Notes: generated by a model not told the origin, from the letters alone. A stretch of 64,000 nucleotides of DNA from Roseococcus suduntuyensis (GCF_014196305.1 NZ_JACIDJ010000003.1:310001-374000); one strand, 5' to 3'. Positions 16,641-23,420 are shown, counted from the stretch's first letter. Numbers and translations are program-made.

Positions 16641-16686
16641 CCACACACGACAACGCCCAAGACGACATGGGCCAAGGAGAATTTCC

Positions 16687-16992
16687 ATGAGCGATTTCCG
16701 CAATGATCCGCCCCGCGTGGGCACCGCCGGCACCACCACCGGCTCCACCAGCTTCGACCCGCATGCCGAGATCACGGCGCTGCGCGAGAAGGTCGAGGCG
16801 CTGATGAGCGAGCGCGTCTCGCCCGCCATCGGCAGTGCCGTGGGCTCCGCCGAAGCGGCGGCCCATCGCGCCACCGACGCGGTGCGCCACCAGGCCGAGA
16901 ACCTCAGCGACTTCGTGCATGAGAAGCCGCTGATGGCGATGGCCTCGGCCGCGCTGGCCGGCTTCGTCTTCGCGCTGCTCGTGCGGCGCTGA
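16687..16992 (+). CDS. DUF883 (ElaB/YqjD-like) inner-membrane protein
   Basis: A 101-residue protein with a soluble helical N-terminal part (heptad-like region about 25-75) and one C-terminal membrane helix (MAMASAALAGFVFALLVRR). E. coli ElaB and YqjD share this layout, bind ribosomes and are RpoS-controlled (established knowledge). It lies 46 bp after dps, with AAGGAGAATTTCC before the ATG, and 2 bp before the next gene. It is probably part of the same stress operon. Confidence 0.8.
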   Translation: MSDFRNDPPRVGTAGTTTGSTSFDPHAEITALREKVEALMSERVSPAIGSAVGSAEAAAHRATDAVRHQAENLSDFVHEKPLMAMASAALAGFVFALLVRR

Positions 16993-16994
16993 GA

Positions 16995-17462
16995 ATGCGA
17001 AGCCTGCGGCTTCTCGAGGTCGCGGCGCAGGCGGAAGCACTCCGCCTGCGCTGCCAGGCGGCCGGCATGGCGCGGTCCGCCGCTCTTGCGGCGGTCGCGG
17101 GGCTGTTCGGCCTGTTCATGCTCGCGCTGCTTCATCTCGCGGCGCTGCTGTGGCTCGCCGAGGATCACGGGGAGTTGCGGGCGGCGCTCTATGTCGCCGC
17201 CGCCGATGCGGTGATCGCGGGGCTCTTCCTCCTCGTGGCGCGGCGCAACAAGTACCGGCGCGCGGCCGATGAGGCGCTGGCGATCCGGCGCGACAGCCTG
17301 CGGATGGTGCGCCAGTCCTCTCCCGTGGGCGAGGTGGCGAACATCATTCCCTGGCGTGGCCTGGCGGTCGGTCTGGCTGGCCGCGTGGGCGTGGGGATCG
17401 GGCGGAAACTTCTCTTCGCCGTCTTCGCGCTGATCTTCGGGCGTCGGCGCAGGCGCCGCTGA
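16995..17462 (+). CDS. Phage-holin-like / YqjE-type membrane protein
   Basis: A 155-residue protein with two central membrane helices (about 25-52 and 63-82). Flanking basic regions end in a run of arginines (RRRRRR). In many proteobacteria a gene of this type follows a DUF883 gene, as yqjE follows yqjD. It starts 2 bp after the DUF883 stop, so translation is probably coupled. Despite the family label it is not a phage gene here. It ends the operon, and a 190-bp gap follows. Confidence 0.7.
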   Translation: MRSLRLLEVAAQAEALRLRCQAAGMARSAALAAVAGLFGLFMLALLHLAALLWLAEDHGELRAALYVAAADAVIAGLFLLVARRNKYRRAADEALAIRRDSLRMVRQSSPVGEVANIIPWRGLAVGLAGRVGVGIGRKLLFAVFALIFGRRRRRR

Positions 17463-17580
17463 TTCAGTCGGCGCAGTCGCCGCCAGGAGCGGCGGCGCCC
17501 CCTCCCCACCCGTGCCGCGGCCGGTGCCCCCGGTCGCGGCCACATGCGCTTCAGTCGCATTCAAAACATTGAAAAACCTT

Positions 17581-17609
17581 GGAAACCAAGCTCAAGCCCG
17601 AGCGTTTCC
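17581..17609. promoter_or_regulatory. EcfG-like promoter dyad GAAAC-N16-CGTT
   Basis: GAAAC (17582-17586) and CGTT (17603-17606) are 16 bp apart, 49 bp before the ATG of the PRC-barrel gene. The surrounding bases make a perfect 6-bp dyad GGAAAC-N17-GTTTCC (17581-17609). It differs from the other copies at the second base of the -35. Confidence 0.5.
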
Positions 17610-17655
17610 TGTGTGTGGGTCCCTTCGAGGCCTGCCAGACAAGGAGAACACCATC

Positions 17656-18306
17656 ATGCGACGCAACATCCTGACGCCGGCCGCCCTGGCTTCCGCCCTG
17701 CTCGTGGCGCCGATGCTGGCTCATGGCCAGACCGCGTCCTCCCCGGCCGGCGGTGGGCCGACCATGACGCAGACCTCCCCGCAGGGCGTGACGCCCGGCC
17801 AGCCCGCCCCGCCGACCGCCGGCACCGCGCCGGGCATGACGCCGGGTGGCGCCATCGGCCAGACGCCGGGTGGCAACATTCCCGGCACCACGCGGGGCAC
17901 GAACGCTCCGGCCGCCGGCATGACGGCCCCCGGCACGACCGCCGGTGTCGGCGCCGCCTTCCCGGCCGGTTCCGCCGTGATGGCGCGCCCGCGGATGAGC
18001 CAGATCATCGGCGCGAACGTCTACAACGACGAGAACGACAGCATCGGTTCGGTGGATGACATCATCCTGGTGCCGCCCGCGGGTGCCGCGGCCGCCGGTG
18101 CCGCCGCGGGTGCGGGCCGTGGTCCGCTGGCCGTGATCCAGGTGGGTGGCTTCCTGGGCCTGGGCGGCCGCCTGGTGGCGGTGCCGCTGACGGACCTTCA
18201 GTGGAACGCCGAGCGTGAGCGCGTGGTGCTGCCGGGTGCGACCCGCGACGGCCTGCGCGAGCGTCCGGAGTTCAACTACGACAGCGTGCGCACCAGCAGC
18301 CGCTGA
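17656..18306 (+). CDS. Secreted PRC-barrel domain protein with Gly/Pro/Thr-rich linker
   Basis: A 216-residue exported protein. The signal peptide (about 1-24, ending MLAHGQ) is followed by a low-complexity region of about 80 residues with repeats of TPG and PGTT type. The PRC-barrel follows (about 115-205; MSQIIGANVYNDENDSIGSV, IQVGGFLGLGGRLVAVPL). PRC-barrels of this kind are common in soil alphaproteobacteria and often stress-linked, with unknown function. AAGGAGAAC lies before the ATG. A dyad resembling the EcfG promoter lies upstream and a clear terminator downstream, so it is a single-gene unit. Confidence 0.82.
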   Translation: MRRNILTPAALASALLVAPMLAHGQTASSPAGGGPTMTQTSPQGVTPGQPAPPTAGTAPGMTPGGAIGQTPGGNIPGTTRGTNAPAAGMTAPGTTAGVGAAFPAGSAVMARPRMSQIIGANVYNDENDSIGSVDDIILVPPAGAAAAGAAAGAGRGPLAVIQVGGFLGLGGRLVAVPLTDLQWNAERERVVLPGATRDGLRERPEFNYDSVRTSSR

Positions 18307-18313
18307 TCGAACG

Positions 18314-18346
18314 GGGGCCGCTTCCTTCGGGGGGCGGCCCCTTTTT
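18314..18346 (+). terminator. Intrinsic terminator of the PRC-barrel gene
   Basis: The stem GGGGCCGC / GCGGCCCC (18314-18321 and 18334-18341) is followed by TTTTT (18342-18346), 8 bp past the stop codon. Confidence 0.85.
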
Positions 18347-18413
18347 CATGCCCGGCTTTTTATGCCTCGCCGGACCGGTTTCCCATCTACGCTGCCCTCG
18401 CTCGCAGGACATG

Positions 18414-18443
18414 AAAAAGGCCCCGCGTCGCCGCGGGGCCTTT
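18414..18443 (-). terminator. Intrinsic terminator of the 25-residue membrane protein gene
   Basis: A 12-bp stem AAAGGCCCCGCG / CGCGGGGCCTTT encloses a 4-nt loop. On the minus strand it ends in UUUUU (A5 at 18414-18418). It begins 4 bp after the stop of the small minus-strand gene. Confidence 0.8.
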
Positions 18444-18447
18444 ACGT

Positions 18448-18525
18448 TCACAACACTCCGAAGAGCAGAAGCAGAATGAGGATGGGAATGGGAATTCCCA
18501 GGAACCAGAGCAGAATGGTGCGCAT
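18448..18525 (-). CDS. Very small membrane protein (25 residues)
   Basis: A 25-residue open frame encodes almost nothing but one membrane helix (MRTILLWFLGIPIPILIL...). It is supported as a gene by a good ribosome site (GGGAG, 7 bp before the ATG), an EcfG-like promoter with the -10 ending 30 bp before the ATG, and an intrinsic terminator directly after the stop. Similar tiny helices with the GIPIPI motif occur in other alphaproteobacteria (recalled, not checked). The function is unknown. A role in membrane stress is inferred from the promoter. Confidence 0.7.
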   Translation of the reverse strand: MRTILLWFLGIPIPILILLLLFGVL

Positions 18526-18552
18526 GTTCATCTCCCTGTTGGCGATGCCTAA

Positions 18553-18579
18553 GCAACGCAATGTGACGCCCGCGGTTGC
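18553..18579. promoter_or_regulatory. Divergent EcfG-like promoter dyad GCAAC-N17-GTTGC
   Basis: The minus strand reads GCAAC-N16-CGTT exactly (18579 to 18555), ending 30 bp before the small membrane protein ATG at 18525. The plus strand reads GCAAC-N16-GGTT (18553-18577), ending 30 bp before the lipid kinase ATG at 18607. The element sits exactly midway between the two divergent genes. Confidence 0.65.
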
Positions 18580-18606
18580 GGCGTTTCGCGCGGTGGAGTT
18601 CCGGCC

Positions 18607-19542
18607 ATGACCGCCCCGCCCCCCGAGGCGCCACCCGGTCCCGTCACCTCCTGGCCCGCCTGTCTCATCGTGAACCCGCGCGCCGGCAACCTCTCGGCCA
18701 TGGATGATCCGGGCCCGCAGCTCGCGGCCACGCTGCGCGCGGCGGGCTTCGCGGTGGAGGATCCGGAGGCCGGCGCCGACCTCGACACGCAATGGGCGCG
18801 GGCGGAGAGCGCGCGCATCGTCTTCGTGGCGGGTGGCGACGGCACGCTGCGCGATGCGGCCGCACGGCTGCGCGGCACGGGGCGCTACCTCGCCCCCCTG
18901 CCCGGCGGCACGCTGAACCGGCTCTGCACGCGGCTCGACCTGCCCAATGACCCGATCGAGGCGGCCGCGCTCTACGCCGCGGCCTCACCCGGGCTGATCG
19001 ACACGGCCACCGCCAATGGCGAGGTGTTTCTCTACCAGCTCATCATCGGCCGCGCGACGCGGCTGATGCGCTTCCGCGAAATGCAGCGCGGCGGCGGCGC
19101 GGGCGGCTGGTGGCCGCTGGTGCAGGCGCTGCTGCGCGCGCTGACGCGCCCCTTCCCGCGCGAGCTCTGGGTGCGGATCGGCCCCGCCGCGCGGCAGACG
19201 GGCCAGGCCGTGGTCGTCACCCTGCCCGAGCCCAACCGTCCCTCCGGGCTGCTGCTGCATGTGGCGCGCCCCGCCGGGGCCGTGGCACGGCTGCGCCAGG
19301 CCTGGCTCTGGTTCCGTGGCAAGCTCGGCGAGGATGCCGAGGTGTCCGAACGCGAAGTCGCCCGCGTGGCCGTTCATGGCCGCCAGGACGGCGTGCGGAT
19401 GAGCCTGGATGGCGAGATGCGCCTCGCGCGCACGCCCGTGCGCGTCAATCTTCACAAGCGGGCGCTGTCCGTCCTGGTCGTGCCGCCGCAGCGGCCGCAG
19501 GATGGCGAGCGGGCGGCGCCGCCACCGGGAGTTCCGGCATGA
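18607..19542 (+). CDS. Diacylglycerol/lipid kinase family protein
   Basis: A 311-residue cytoplasmic or membrane-associated enzyme of the DAGK catalytic family (DgkB/YegS-like), which phosphorylates lipid hydroxyls with ATP. The nucleotide-binding signature VAGGDGTLRDAAARL lies near residue 77, and PLPGGTLNRLCTRL near 100. LIVNPRAGNLS near residue 20 is the usual first strand. The length fits (about 300). It overlaps the phosphoesterase gene by 4 bp (ATGA) and starts 30 bp after a putative bidirectional stress promoter. Confidence 0.85.
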   Translation: MTAPPPEAPPGPVTSWPACLIVNPRAGNLSAMDDPGPQLAATLRAAGFAVEDPEAGADLDTQWARAESARIVFVAGGDGTLRDAAARLRGTGRYLAPLPGGTLNRLCTRLDLPNDPIEAAALYAAASPGLIDTATANGEVFLYQLIIGRATRLMRFREMQRGGGAGGWWPLVQALLRALTRPFPRELWVRIGPAARQTGQAVVVTLPEPNRPSGLLLHVARPAGAVARLRQAWLWFRGKLGEDAEVSEREVARVAVHGRQDGVRMSLDGEMRLARTPVRVNLHKRALSVLVVPPQRPQDGERAAPPPGVPA

Positions 19543-20312
19543 CCCATCGTCTCGCCCATCTCTCCGACCTGCATTTCGGCGAGGCCGATCCCGCGCGCGT
19601 GGCCGAGATGGCGGCCGATGTGCGGGCCGCCTGCCCCGATGCGGTGGTCATCAGCGGCGACCTCACGCGCCGCGCCCAGCCGCAGGAGTTCGAGGCGGCC
19701 TTCACCTTCCTGGCCGGCCTCGACGCGCCGCTGCTGGTGGTGCCCGGCAATCACGACATTCCGCATTCGGCCCTGTGGGAGCGCTTCATGGCGCCCAAGC
19801 GGCGCTGGCGCGCGGCGCGGCTGACGGCGCCGGCCGAGCGGCTCGATCTCGACCATGCGCGCCTCATCGGCCTCGACACGGTCAGCCGCGCGCAATGGCA
19901 TGTGGACTGGTCGGCCGGCGCGGTGCCGCAGCACAGGCTCGAAAGGTTGGAAGCGGCGCTGACGGTGGGCCGCGGCAAGCCGACCCTCGTGGTCTGCCAT
20001 CACCCGCTGGTGCATGGCGCCTGGGCGCAGCGGCGGCGCACGCCCCGCGGAGCCGAGGCCACCATCCGGGTGCTGCGGCGAGAGAATGTCGCGGGGCTGC
20101 TCTGCGGCCATCTGCACCGCGCCGAGGTCACGCCCCTGGGGCCCGAGCCGGGCGCGCCTTGCCAGGTGATGGCGCCGAGTGCCTTCTCCCCGCGCGGCGT
20201 CTCCGCGGTGAATGGGTGGAATCTGATCGAGTGGGAGGAAGGCAGGCTGCGCGTCACCACGCGCGAGGTGACGAACCGGGGTTGGCGGGAACGGGTGGTG
20301 GAGGCCGCGTGA
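19539..20312 (+). CDS. Metallophosphoesterase (calcineurin-like)
   Basis: A 257-residue enzyme with all five blocks of the two-metal phosphoesterase fold: HLSDLHFGEAD (about 6), VISGDLTRR (about 38), VPGNHDIP (about 66), CHHPLVHG (about 154) and CGHLHRAE (about 190). It resembles CpdA/Icc-like phosphodiesterases, but the substrate cannot be told from the sequence. It is translationally coupled to the lipid kinase gene, which suggests a linked role in lipid or phosphodiester turnover. Confidence 0.88.
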   Translation: MTHRLAHLSDLHFGEADPARVAEMAADVRAACPDAVVISGDLTRRAQPQEFEAAFTFLAGLDAPLLVVPGNHDIPHSALWERFMAPKRRWRAARLTAPAERLDLDHARLIGLDTVSRAQWHVDWSAGAVPQHRLERLEAALTVGRGKPTLVVCHHPLVHGAWAQRRRTPRGAEATIRVLRRENVAGLLCGHLHRAEVTPLGPEPGAPCQVMAPSAFSPRGVSAVNGWNLIEWEEGRLRVTTREVTNRGWRERVVEAA

Positions 20313-20360
20313 GCGGCACCCCGACCCTGCCAATGGTGAGATCGACGACGGGCCGGGGCG

Positions 20361-20525
20361 TCAGAGCGTGACGCCGCGGCCGGTCAAGAGGGACACCGCG
20401 AACAACACCAGGAACACGAAGAACAGGATGCGCGCGATGCCGGCCGCCGTGGATGCGATGCCGCCGAAGCCGAGGACCCCGGCGATGAGGGCCACGACGA
20501 GAAAAGTGATGCTCCAACCCAGCAT
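20361..20525 (-). CDS. DUF1328 small membrane protein (YtjA family)
   Basis: A 54-residue protein with two membrane helices: [21 protein letters not shown], then [19 protein letters not shown]. Sequence and length match the DUF1328/UPF0391 family, which is common beside stress genes in proteobacteria. The start at 20525 begins directly at the conserved ML(G)W. The function is unknown. No EcfG-like motif was found in the 270 bp upstream, which instead hold a tandem repeat. Confidence 0.85.
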   Translation of the reverse strand: MLGWSITFLVVALIAGVLGFGGIASTAAGIARILFFVFLVLFAVSLLTGRGVTL

Positions 20526-20695
20526 GGTTCTGCACTCCGGGAAACGGCAGGACCGGCCGATGCCCGTCCCGCCGCGTCAGGCGGTGGCTCCGGCCGGTTC
20601 CTGGAGGGGGGTTGCGGGCGCCGGGACCATTCGCCCGCGATACGGCGCGCGCGTTTGGCCCCGACAGGTCGCGCGCCGCGGTGCATCGTGCGCGT

Positions 20696-20791
20696 GCACG
20701 TCCTGGGATGCGTGCACGCGCACGTCCTGGGATGCGTGCTTGCGCACGTCCCGGGATGGGTGCCCGCGCACGTCCCGGGATGGCATCAAGC
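20696..20791. repeat. Four tandem copies of a 24-bp repeat
   Basis: The unit GCACGTCCTGGGATGCGTGC plus four variable bases occurs four times in direct tandem (20696, 20720, 20744, 20768). Copies 1-2 carry TCCTGGGATGCG and copies 3-4 TCCCGGGATGGG or a decayed end. Because 24 is a multiple of three, the minus strand would read as a repeated octapeptide (SRDVRGHP type), but no good gene context supports translation. It lies between the DUF1328 and CsbD genes. Confidence 0.85.
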
Positions 20792-20796
20792 CCGGA

Positions 20797-20994
20797 TCAG
20801 AACTTGCTTTCCCAGCTCTTCACCTGGGACTCGGCCTCGTCACGGGCCACGCCATAGCGCTCCTGGATGCGCCCGATGAGCTGCTCGCGCTTGCCCTCGA
20901 TGACCGTCAGGTCGTCATCGGTCAGCTTGCCCCACTGCTCCTTGGCCTTGCCGGTCAGCTGCTTCCAGTTGCCCTTGATGGTATCGCTGTTCAT
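20797..20994 (-). CDS. CsbD family stress protein
   Basis: A 65-residue hydrophilic helical protein. The family signature is clear: MNSDTIKGNWKQLTGKAKEQ at the start, then GKLTDDDLTVIEGKREQLIG and a closing region ending VKSWESKF. CsbD-like proteins are SigmaB- or EcfG-controlled in many bacteria, with unknown function. The start at 20994 is the family start. A frame-open extension to 21069 is rejected. An exact EcfG-like motif lies 45 bp upstream. Confidence 0.92.
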   Translation of the reverse strand: MNSDTIKGNWKQLTGKAKEQWGKLTDDDLTVIEGKREQLIGRIQERYGVARDEAESQVKSWESKF

Positions 20995-21039
20995 GGTCTG
21001 TCTCCTTGCTGGCGGCGTCGGCGCCGCCTCGGCCAGGAG

Positions 21040-21064
21040 AACGGGCAAGGGGCCCTGAAGTTGC
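21040..21064 (-). promoter_or_regulatory. EcfG-like promoter GCAAC-N16-CGTT for csbD
   Basis: On the minus strand GCAAC (21064-21060) and CGTT (21043-21040) are 16 bp apart. The -10 ends 45 bp before the CsbD start codon. It lies between csbD and the 3' end of phyR. Confidence 0.65.
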
Positions 21065-21087
21065 AGCATGCCCCATCACGGAACGCG

Positions 21088-21810
21088 TCACGGAATGGGC
21101 ACGCGCCCGGCATGGACCGCCTGGTAGGTGGCGATCGCGAGGCTCAGCGGGTCGAAGGGCTTGCGGACGATGAAGGCGGGCTCAATGCCCTCCGCCGTCA
21201 GCAGCAACTCGGGATAGGCGGTCACGAAGATCACGGGCGTGATCGTGCTCTCCATGATGGTCCGCACGGCCGAGATGCCACTGCCGCCCCGGCCCAGGTT
21301 CACATCGGCCAGGATCAACCCCACGGGGCGTTCATGGGCCAGGCGCACAGCCTCGCGCTCGGTCATGGCGACGCCGGCCACGCGGTGGCCGCAGCCCTGC
21401 ACCAGCATCTGCAGGTCCATCGCGATCACCGGCTCGTCCTCGATGATCAGGATGTCGGTGGCGGCCACCTGGCGCAGGTCGTGCCGGGCCTGGCGCACCT
21501 CCTCGGCGGCCTGATCGGGCGTCATGTCCAGCACCCGGGCGGCATCGGCCAGCGTGACCTCTTCCAGCGCCGTCAGCAGCAAAAGCTGGCGCTGCACCAG
21601 CGTCAGCCCCGGCGCGTCGCGCTGCGGATGGTCGCGCATCAGTTGGGTGATGGCGGCATAGAAACCGAGGCGCGGCGGCAGGTCCTGGGGCATGCGCGGG
21701 ATGGCGCGGCCCACCAGCCCGTCGCCCTCCCCCTGGCTGCCGGTGAGCGCGCGGGCGAAACGGCGGGCATAAGGCAGGGCTGCGATCAGCTCCTGCTGGG
21801 TGGCGCTCAT
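21088..21810 (-). CDS. phyR: PhyR-type response regulator, anti-anti-sigma factor of the general stress response
   Basis: A 240-residue regulator with an N-terminal sigma-like domain (about 1-115; LTALEEVTLADAARVLDMTPDQA is the sigma4-like part). A C-terminal receiver follows (about 118-235; ILIIEDEPVIAMDLQ, phospho-Asp in LILADVNLG, VRKPFDP). When phosphorylated, PhyR binds NepR and frees EcfG (established knowledge). Its genomic neighbours are two ECF sigma genes and nepR, divergent from it. The architecture is complete. No EcfG-like motif was found in its 44-bp upstream gap. Confidence 0.95.
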   Translation of the reverse strand: MSATQQELIAALPYARRFARALTGSQGEGDGLVGRAIPRMPQDLPPRLGFYAAITQLMRDHPQRDAPGLTLVQRQLLLLTALEEVTLADAARVLDMTPDQAAEEVRQARHDLRQVAATDILIIEDEPVIAMDLQMLVQGCGHRVAGVAMTEREAVRLAHERPVGLILADVNLGRGGSGISAVRTIMESTITPVIFVTAYPELLLTAEGIEPAFIVRKPFDPLSLAIATYQAVHAGRVPIP

Positions 21811-21854
21811 GGAACAGTCTCCTCGACGAAGGGGATGAGGGCGCGCGGGACAGG

Positions 21855-22403
21855 ATGCCCAAACTCCGGCCGCGCGGGAATGACGTAATGCAGGAGGATG
21901 CCGCGAAGGCCAATGCCGAGGCCGCGTTCCGCACGGCGCTGGTGGCGCTGATGCCGTCGCTGCGCGGCTATGGACGGGCGCTGAGCGGCTCCGTCGCCGC
22001 CGCGGATGAGCTGGTGCAGGAGACGCTGCTGCGCGCCCTGTCCAGCGAACGCCGCATGACGGAGGTGGGGGAGCTGCGCGCCTGGGTCTTCACTATCTTG
22101 CGCCACGCCTGGTTGTCCGGCCTGCGGGCGGGACGGCGGCTGACGCCATTGGAGGAGGGAATGGAGGGCGTGGCCGGGCCGGCGGACAGCCTGGCCCTCG
22201 ATGACCTGGCGCGCGCCATGCGCACCCTGCCCGCCCCGCAGCGCGAGGCGGTGGTGCTGATGGGGGCCCAGGGCATGTCCGCCACCGAGGCCGCGCGGAT
22301 CTGCGGCGTGCCGGAGGGCACCATGCGCGCACGCCTCAGCCGGGCGCGGAGCGCCTTGCGGCGCGCGCTCGAGCCTAGGTTGCGGACCCCTCCAGGTGTT
22401 TGA
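21855..22403 (+). CDS. ECF sigma factor (EcfG-like paralogue)
   Basis: A protein of 182 residues, or 171 if it starts at 21888. It has sigma2 (about 25-90; RGYGRALSGSVAAADELVQETLLRA, LRAWVFTILRHAWLSGLR) and sigma4 (about 120-175; LPAPQREAVVLMGAQGMSATEAARICGVPEGTMRARLSRAR). It is divergent from phyR and directly upstream of a second sigma gene. Having no anti-sigma partner of its own, it may be a second GSR sigma that shares NepR. The start is uncertain, since neither candidate has a strong ribosome site. Confidence 0.88.
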   Translation: MPKLRPRGNDVMQEDAAKANAEAAFRTALVALMPSLRGYGRALSGSVAAADELVQETLLRALSSERRMTEVGELRAWVFTILRHAWLSGLRAGRRLTPLEEGMEGVAGPADSLALDDLARAMRTLPAPQREAVVLMGAQGMSATEAARICGVPEGTMRARLSRARSALRRALEPRLRTPPGV

Positions 22404-22419
22404 CGGCATCTTATGCGAA

Positions 22420-22446
22420 TGAACGTGGCCGGGCTTTCGTGGTTGC
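22420..22446. promoter_or_regulatory. EcfG-like dyad upstream of ecfG
   Basis: The plus strand reads TGAAC-N16-GGTT (22420-22444), 41 bp before the ecfG ATG, a plausible autoregulatory promoter. The minus strand reads GCAAC-N16-CGTT exactly (22446 to 22422), facing into the upstream sigma gene. A transcript from the exact copy would be antisense to that gene. Confidence 0.5.
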
Positions 22447-22485
22447 CCGGGCACCTCTCGCTTCACATTACAATTTTTTAATGCA

Positions 22486-23214
22486 ATGAAGTCCGAGCCT
22501 CAGCGTTGGGGGGGCATGCGAGCACCGGACACAAACACGATGCCCCTCCCCCAGGACGACCAGGCCGAGGCCACCATGGTCGACTCCGCACCCGAGGTCA
22601 GCTTCCATGACCTCCTTGTCGCTGCCCTGCCCGCCTTGCGGCAGCAGGCCCTGGCGCTGACGCGCAACCGCGCCGATGCCGACGACCTGGTGCAGACCAG
22701 CGTCAGCAGCGCGCTGGCCGCGCAGACCTCCTTCCAGCCCGGCACGAATTTCGGCGCCTGGATGGCGCGCATCCTGCGCAACCGCTTCCTTTCCAACATG
22801 CGCCGCCGGCGCGAGATCGTGGACATCGAGGATGCCCCCGCCTCCCTGCTCGCCCGCAGCGGCGGCCAGGAAGAGGGGCTGGCCATCCAGCAGCTCCGCC
22901 ACCTGATCGGCAAGCTGCCGGCGGATCATCGCCTCGTGCTGATCATGATCTCCGTGCAGGGCCTTTCCTATGAGGAAGCCTCGGAGCAGCTCAACGTGCC
23001 GGTCGGCACGCTGAAGTGCCGCGTCTCCCGTGCGCGCGCCATGCTGCGCCGCTGGCTGCTGGGCGATGACGAGGCCCCCAAGCCCCGCGTCACCGCGCCC
23101 AAGACCCGCGCGCGCGCTTCCGTGCCTGCTCATGCGCTCTCCGCTTTGCCCGCGGCCCCTGTCATGGCTAAGCTTGGCCGTGACAATGGCGAGGCACAGC
23201 TGGAGCGGCGGTGA
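22486..23214 (+). CDS. ecfG: General stress response ECF sigma factor EcfG
   Basis: A 242-residue sigma factor with sigma2 (about 40-105; ALTRNRADADDLVQTSVSSAL, NFGAWMARILRNRFLSNMRR) and sigma4 (about 130-185; LPADHRLVLIMISVQGLSYEEASEQLNVPVGTLKCRVSRARAMLR read in parts). An unusual Ala/Pro/Arg-rich C-terminal tail of about 50 residues follows. It overlaps nepR by 4 bp (GTGA), the classical arrangement for the GSR sigma. The ATG at 22486 has no ribosome site. ATG 22516, preceded by a G-run, is an alternative. Confidence 0.9.
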   Translation: MKSEPQRWGGMRAPDTNTMPLPQDDQAEATMVDSAPEVSFHDLLVAALPALRQQALALTRNRADADDLVQTSVSSALAAQTSFQPGTNFGAWMARILRNRFLSNMRRRREIVDIEDAPASLLARSGGQEEGLAIQQLRHLIGKLPADHRLVLIMISVQGLSYEEASEQLNVPVGTLKCRVSRARAMLRRWLLGDDEAPKPRVTAPKTRARASVPAHALSALPAAPVMAKLGRDNGEAQLERR

Positions 23215-23420
23215 GCGGCGATACGGAAGAACCGGACAGGCCTGGACCACGGATGAGCAAGCCTGGCTCCCCTCCGAAGCGCGCCCGCAAGGCACCCTCG
23301 GACAAGGCGTTCGACCTCTGGCTCGACCAGGGTTTGCACGCCATGTTCGACGAGGTGGCGAAGGAGCCGATTCCGGAAGAGCTGCTGCGTCTGATCGAGC
23401 AGGACCGGAACAACAAATAG
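23211..23420 (+). CDS. nepR: NepR anti-sigma factor
   Basis: A 69-residue protein that binds and silences EcfG until phosphorylated PhyR captures it. Two amphipathic helices typical of NepR are visible: KAFDLWLDQGLHAMFDEVAK (about 32-51) and PEELLRLIEQ (about 55-64), linked by the conserved PIPEE. The disordered charged N-terminus is also typical. It starts with GTG overlapping the sigma gene stop. An intrinsic terminator follows 41 bp after the stop. Confidence 0.92.
   Translation: MSGDTEEPDRPGPRMSKPGSPPKRARKAPSDKAFDLWLDQGLHAMFDEVAKEPIPEELLRLIEQDRNNK

Noticed and set aside
16995-17462. Prophage remnant suggested by the holin-like protein
   Set aside because: No other phage gene is near. 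This family commonly follows DUF883 genes in bacterial chromosomes.
20577-20789. Possible octapeptide-repeat protein from the 24-bp repeats
   Set aside because: The repeat is translatable only because its unit is a multiple of three. There is no ribosome site, and composition is unlike real genes.
20696-20791. CRISPR array
   Set aside because: The units are directly adjacent with no unique spacers, and no cas genes are present. The same applies to 23524-23565.
21811-21835. EcfG promoter upstream of the first sigma gene (GGAAC at 21811)
   Set aside because: GGAAC is present, but no CGTT or GTT lies 16-17 bp downstream.
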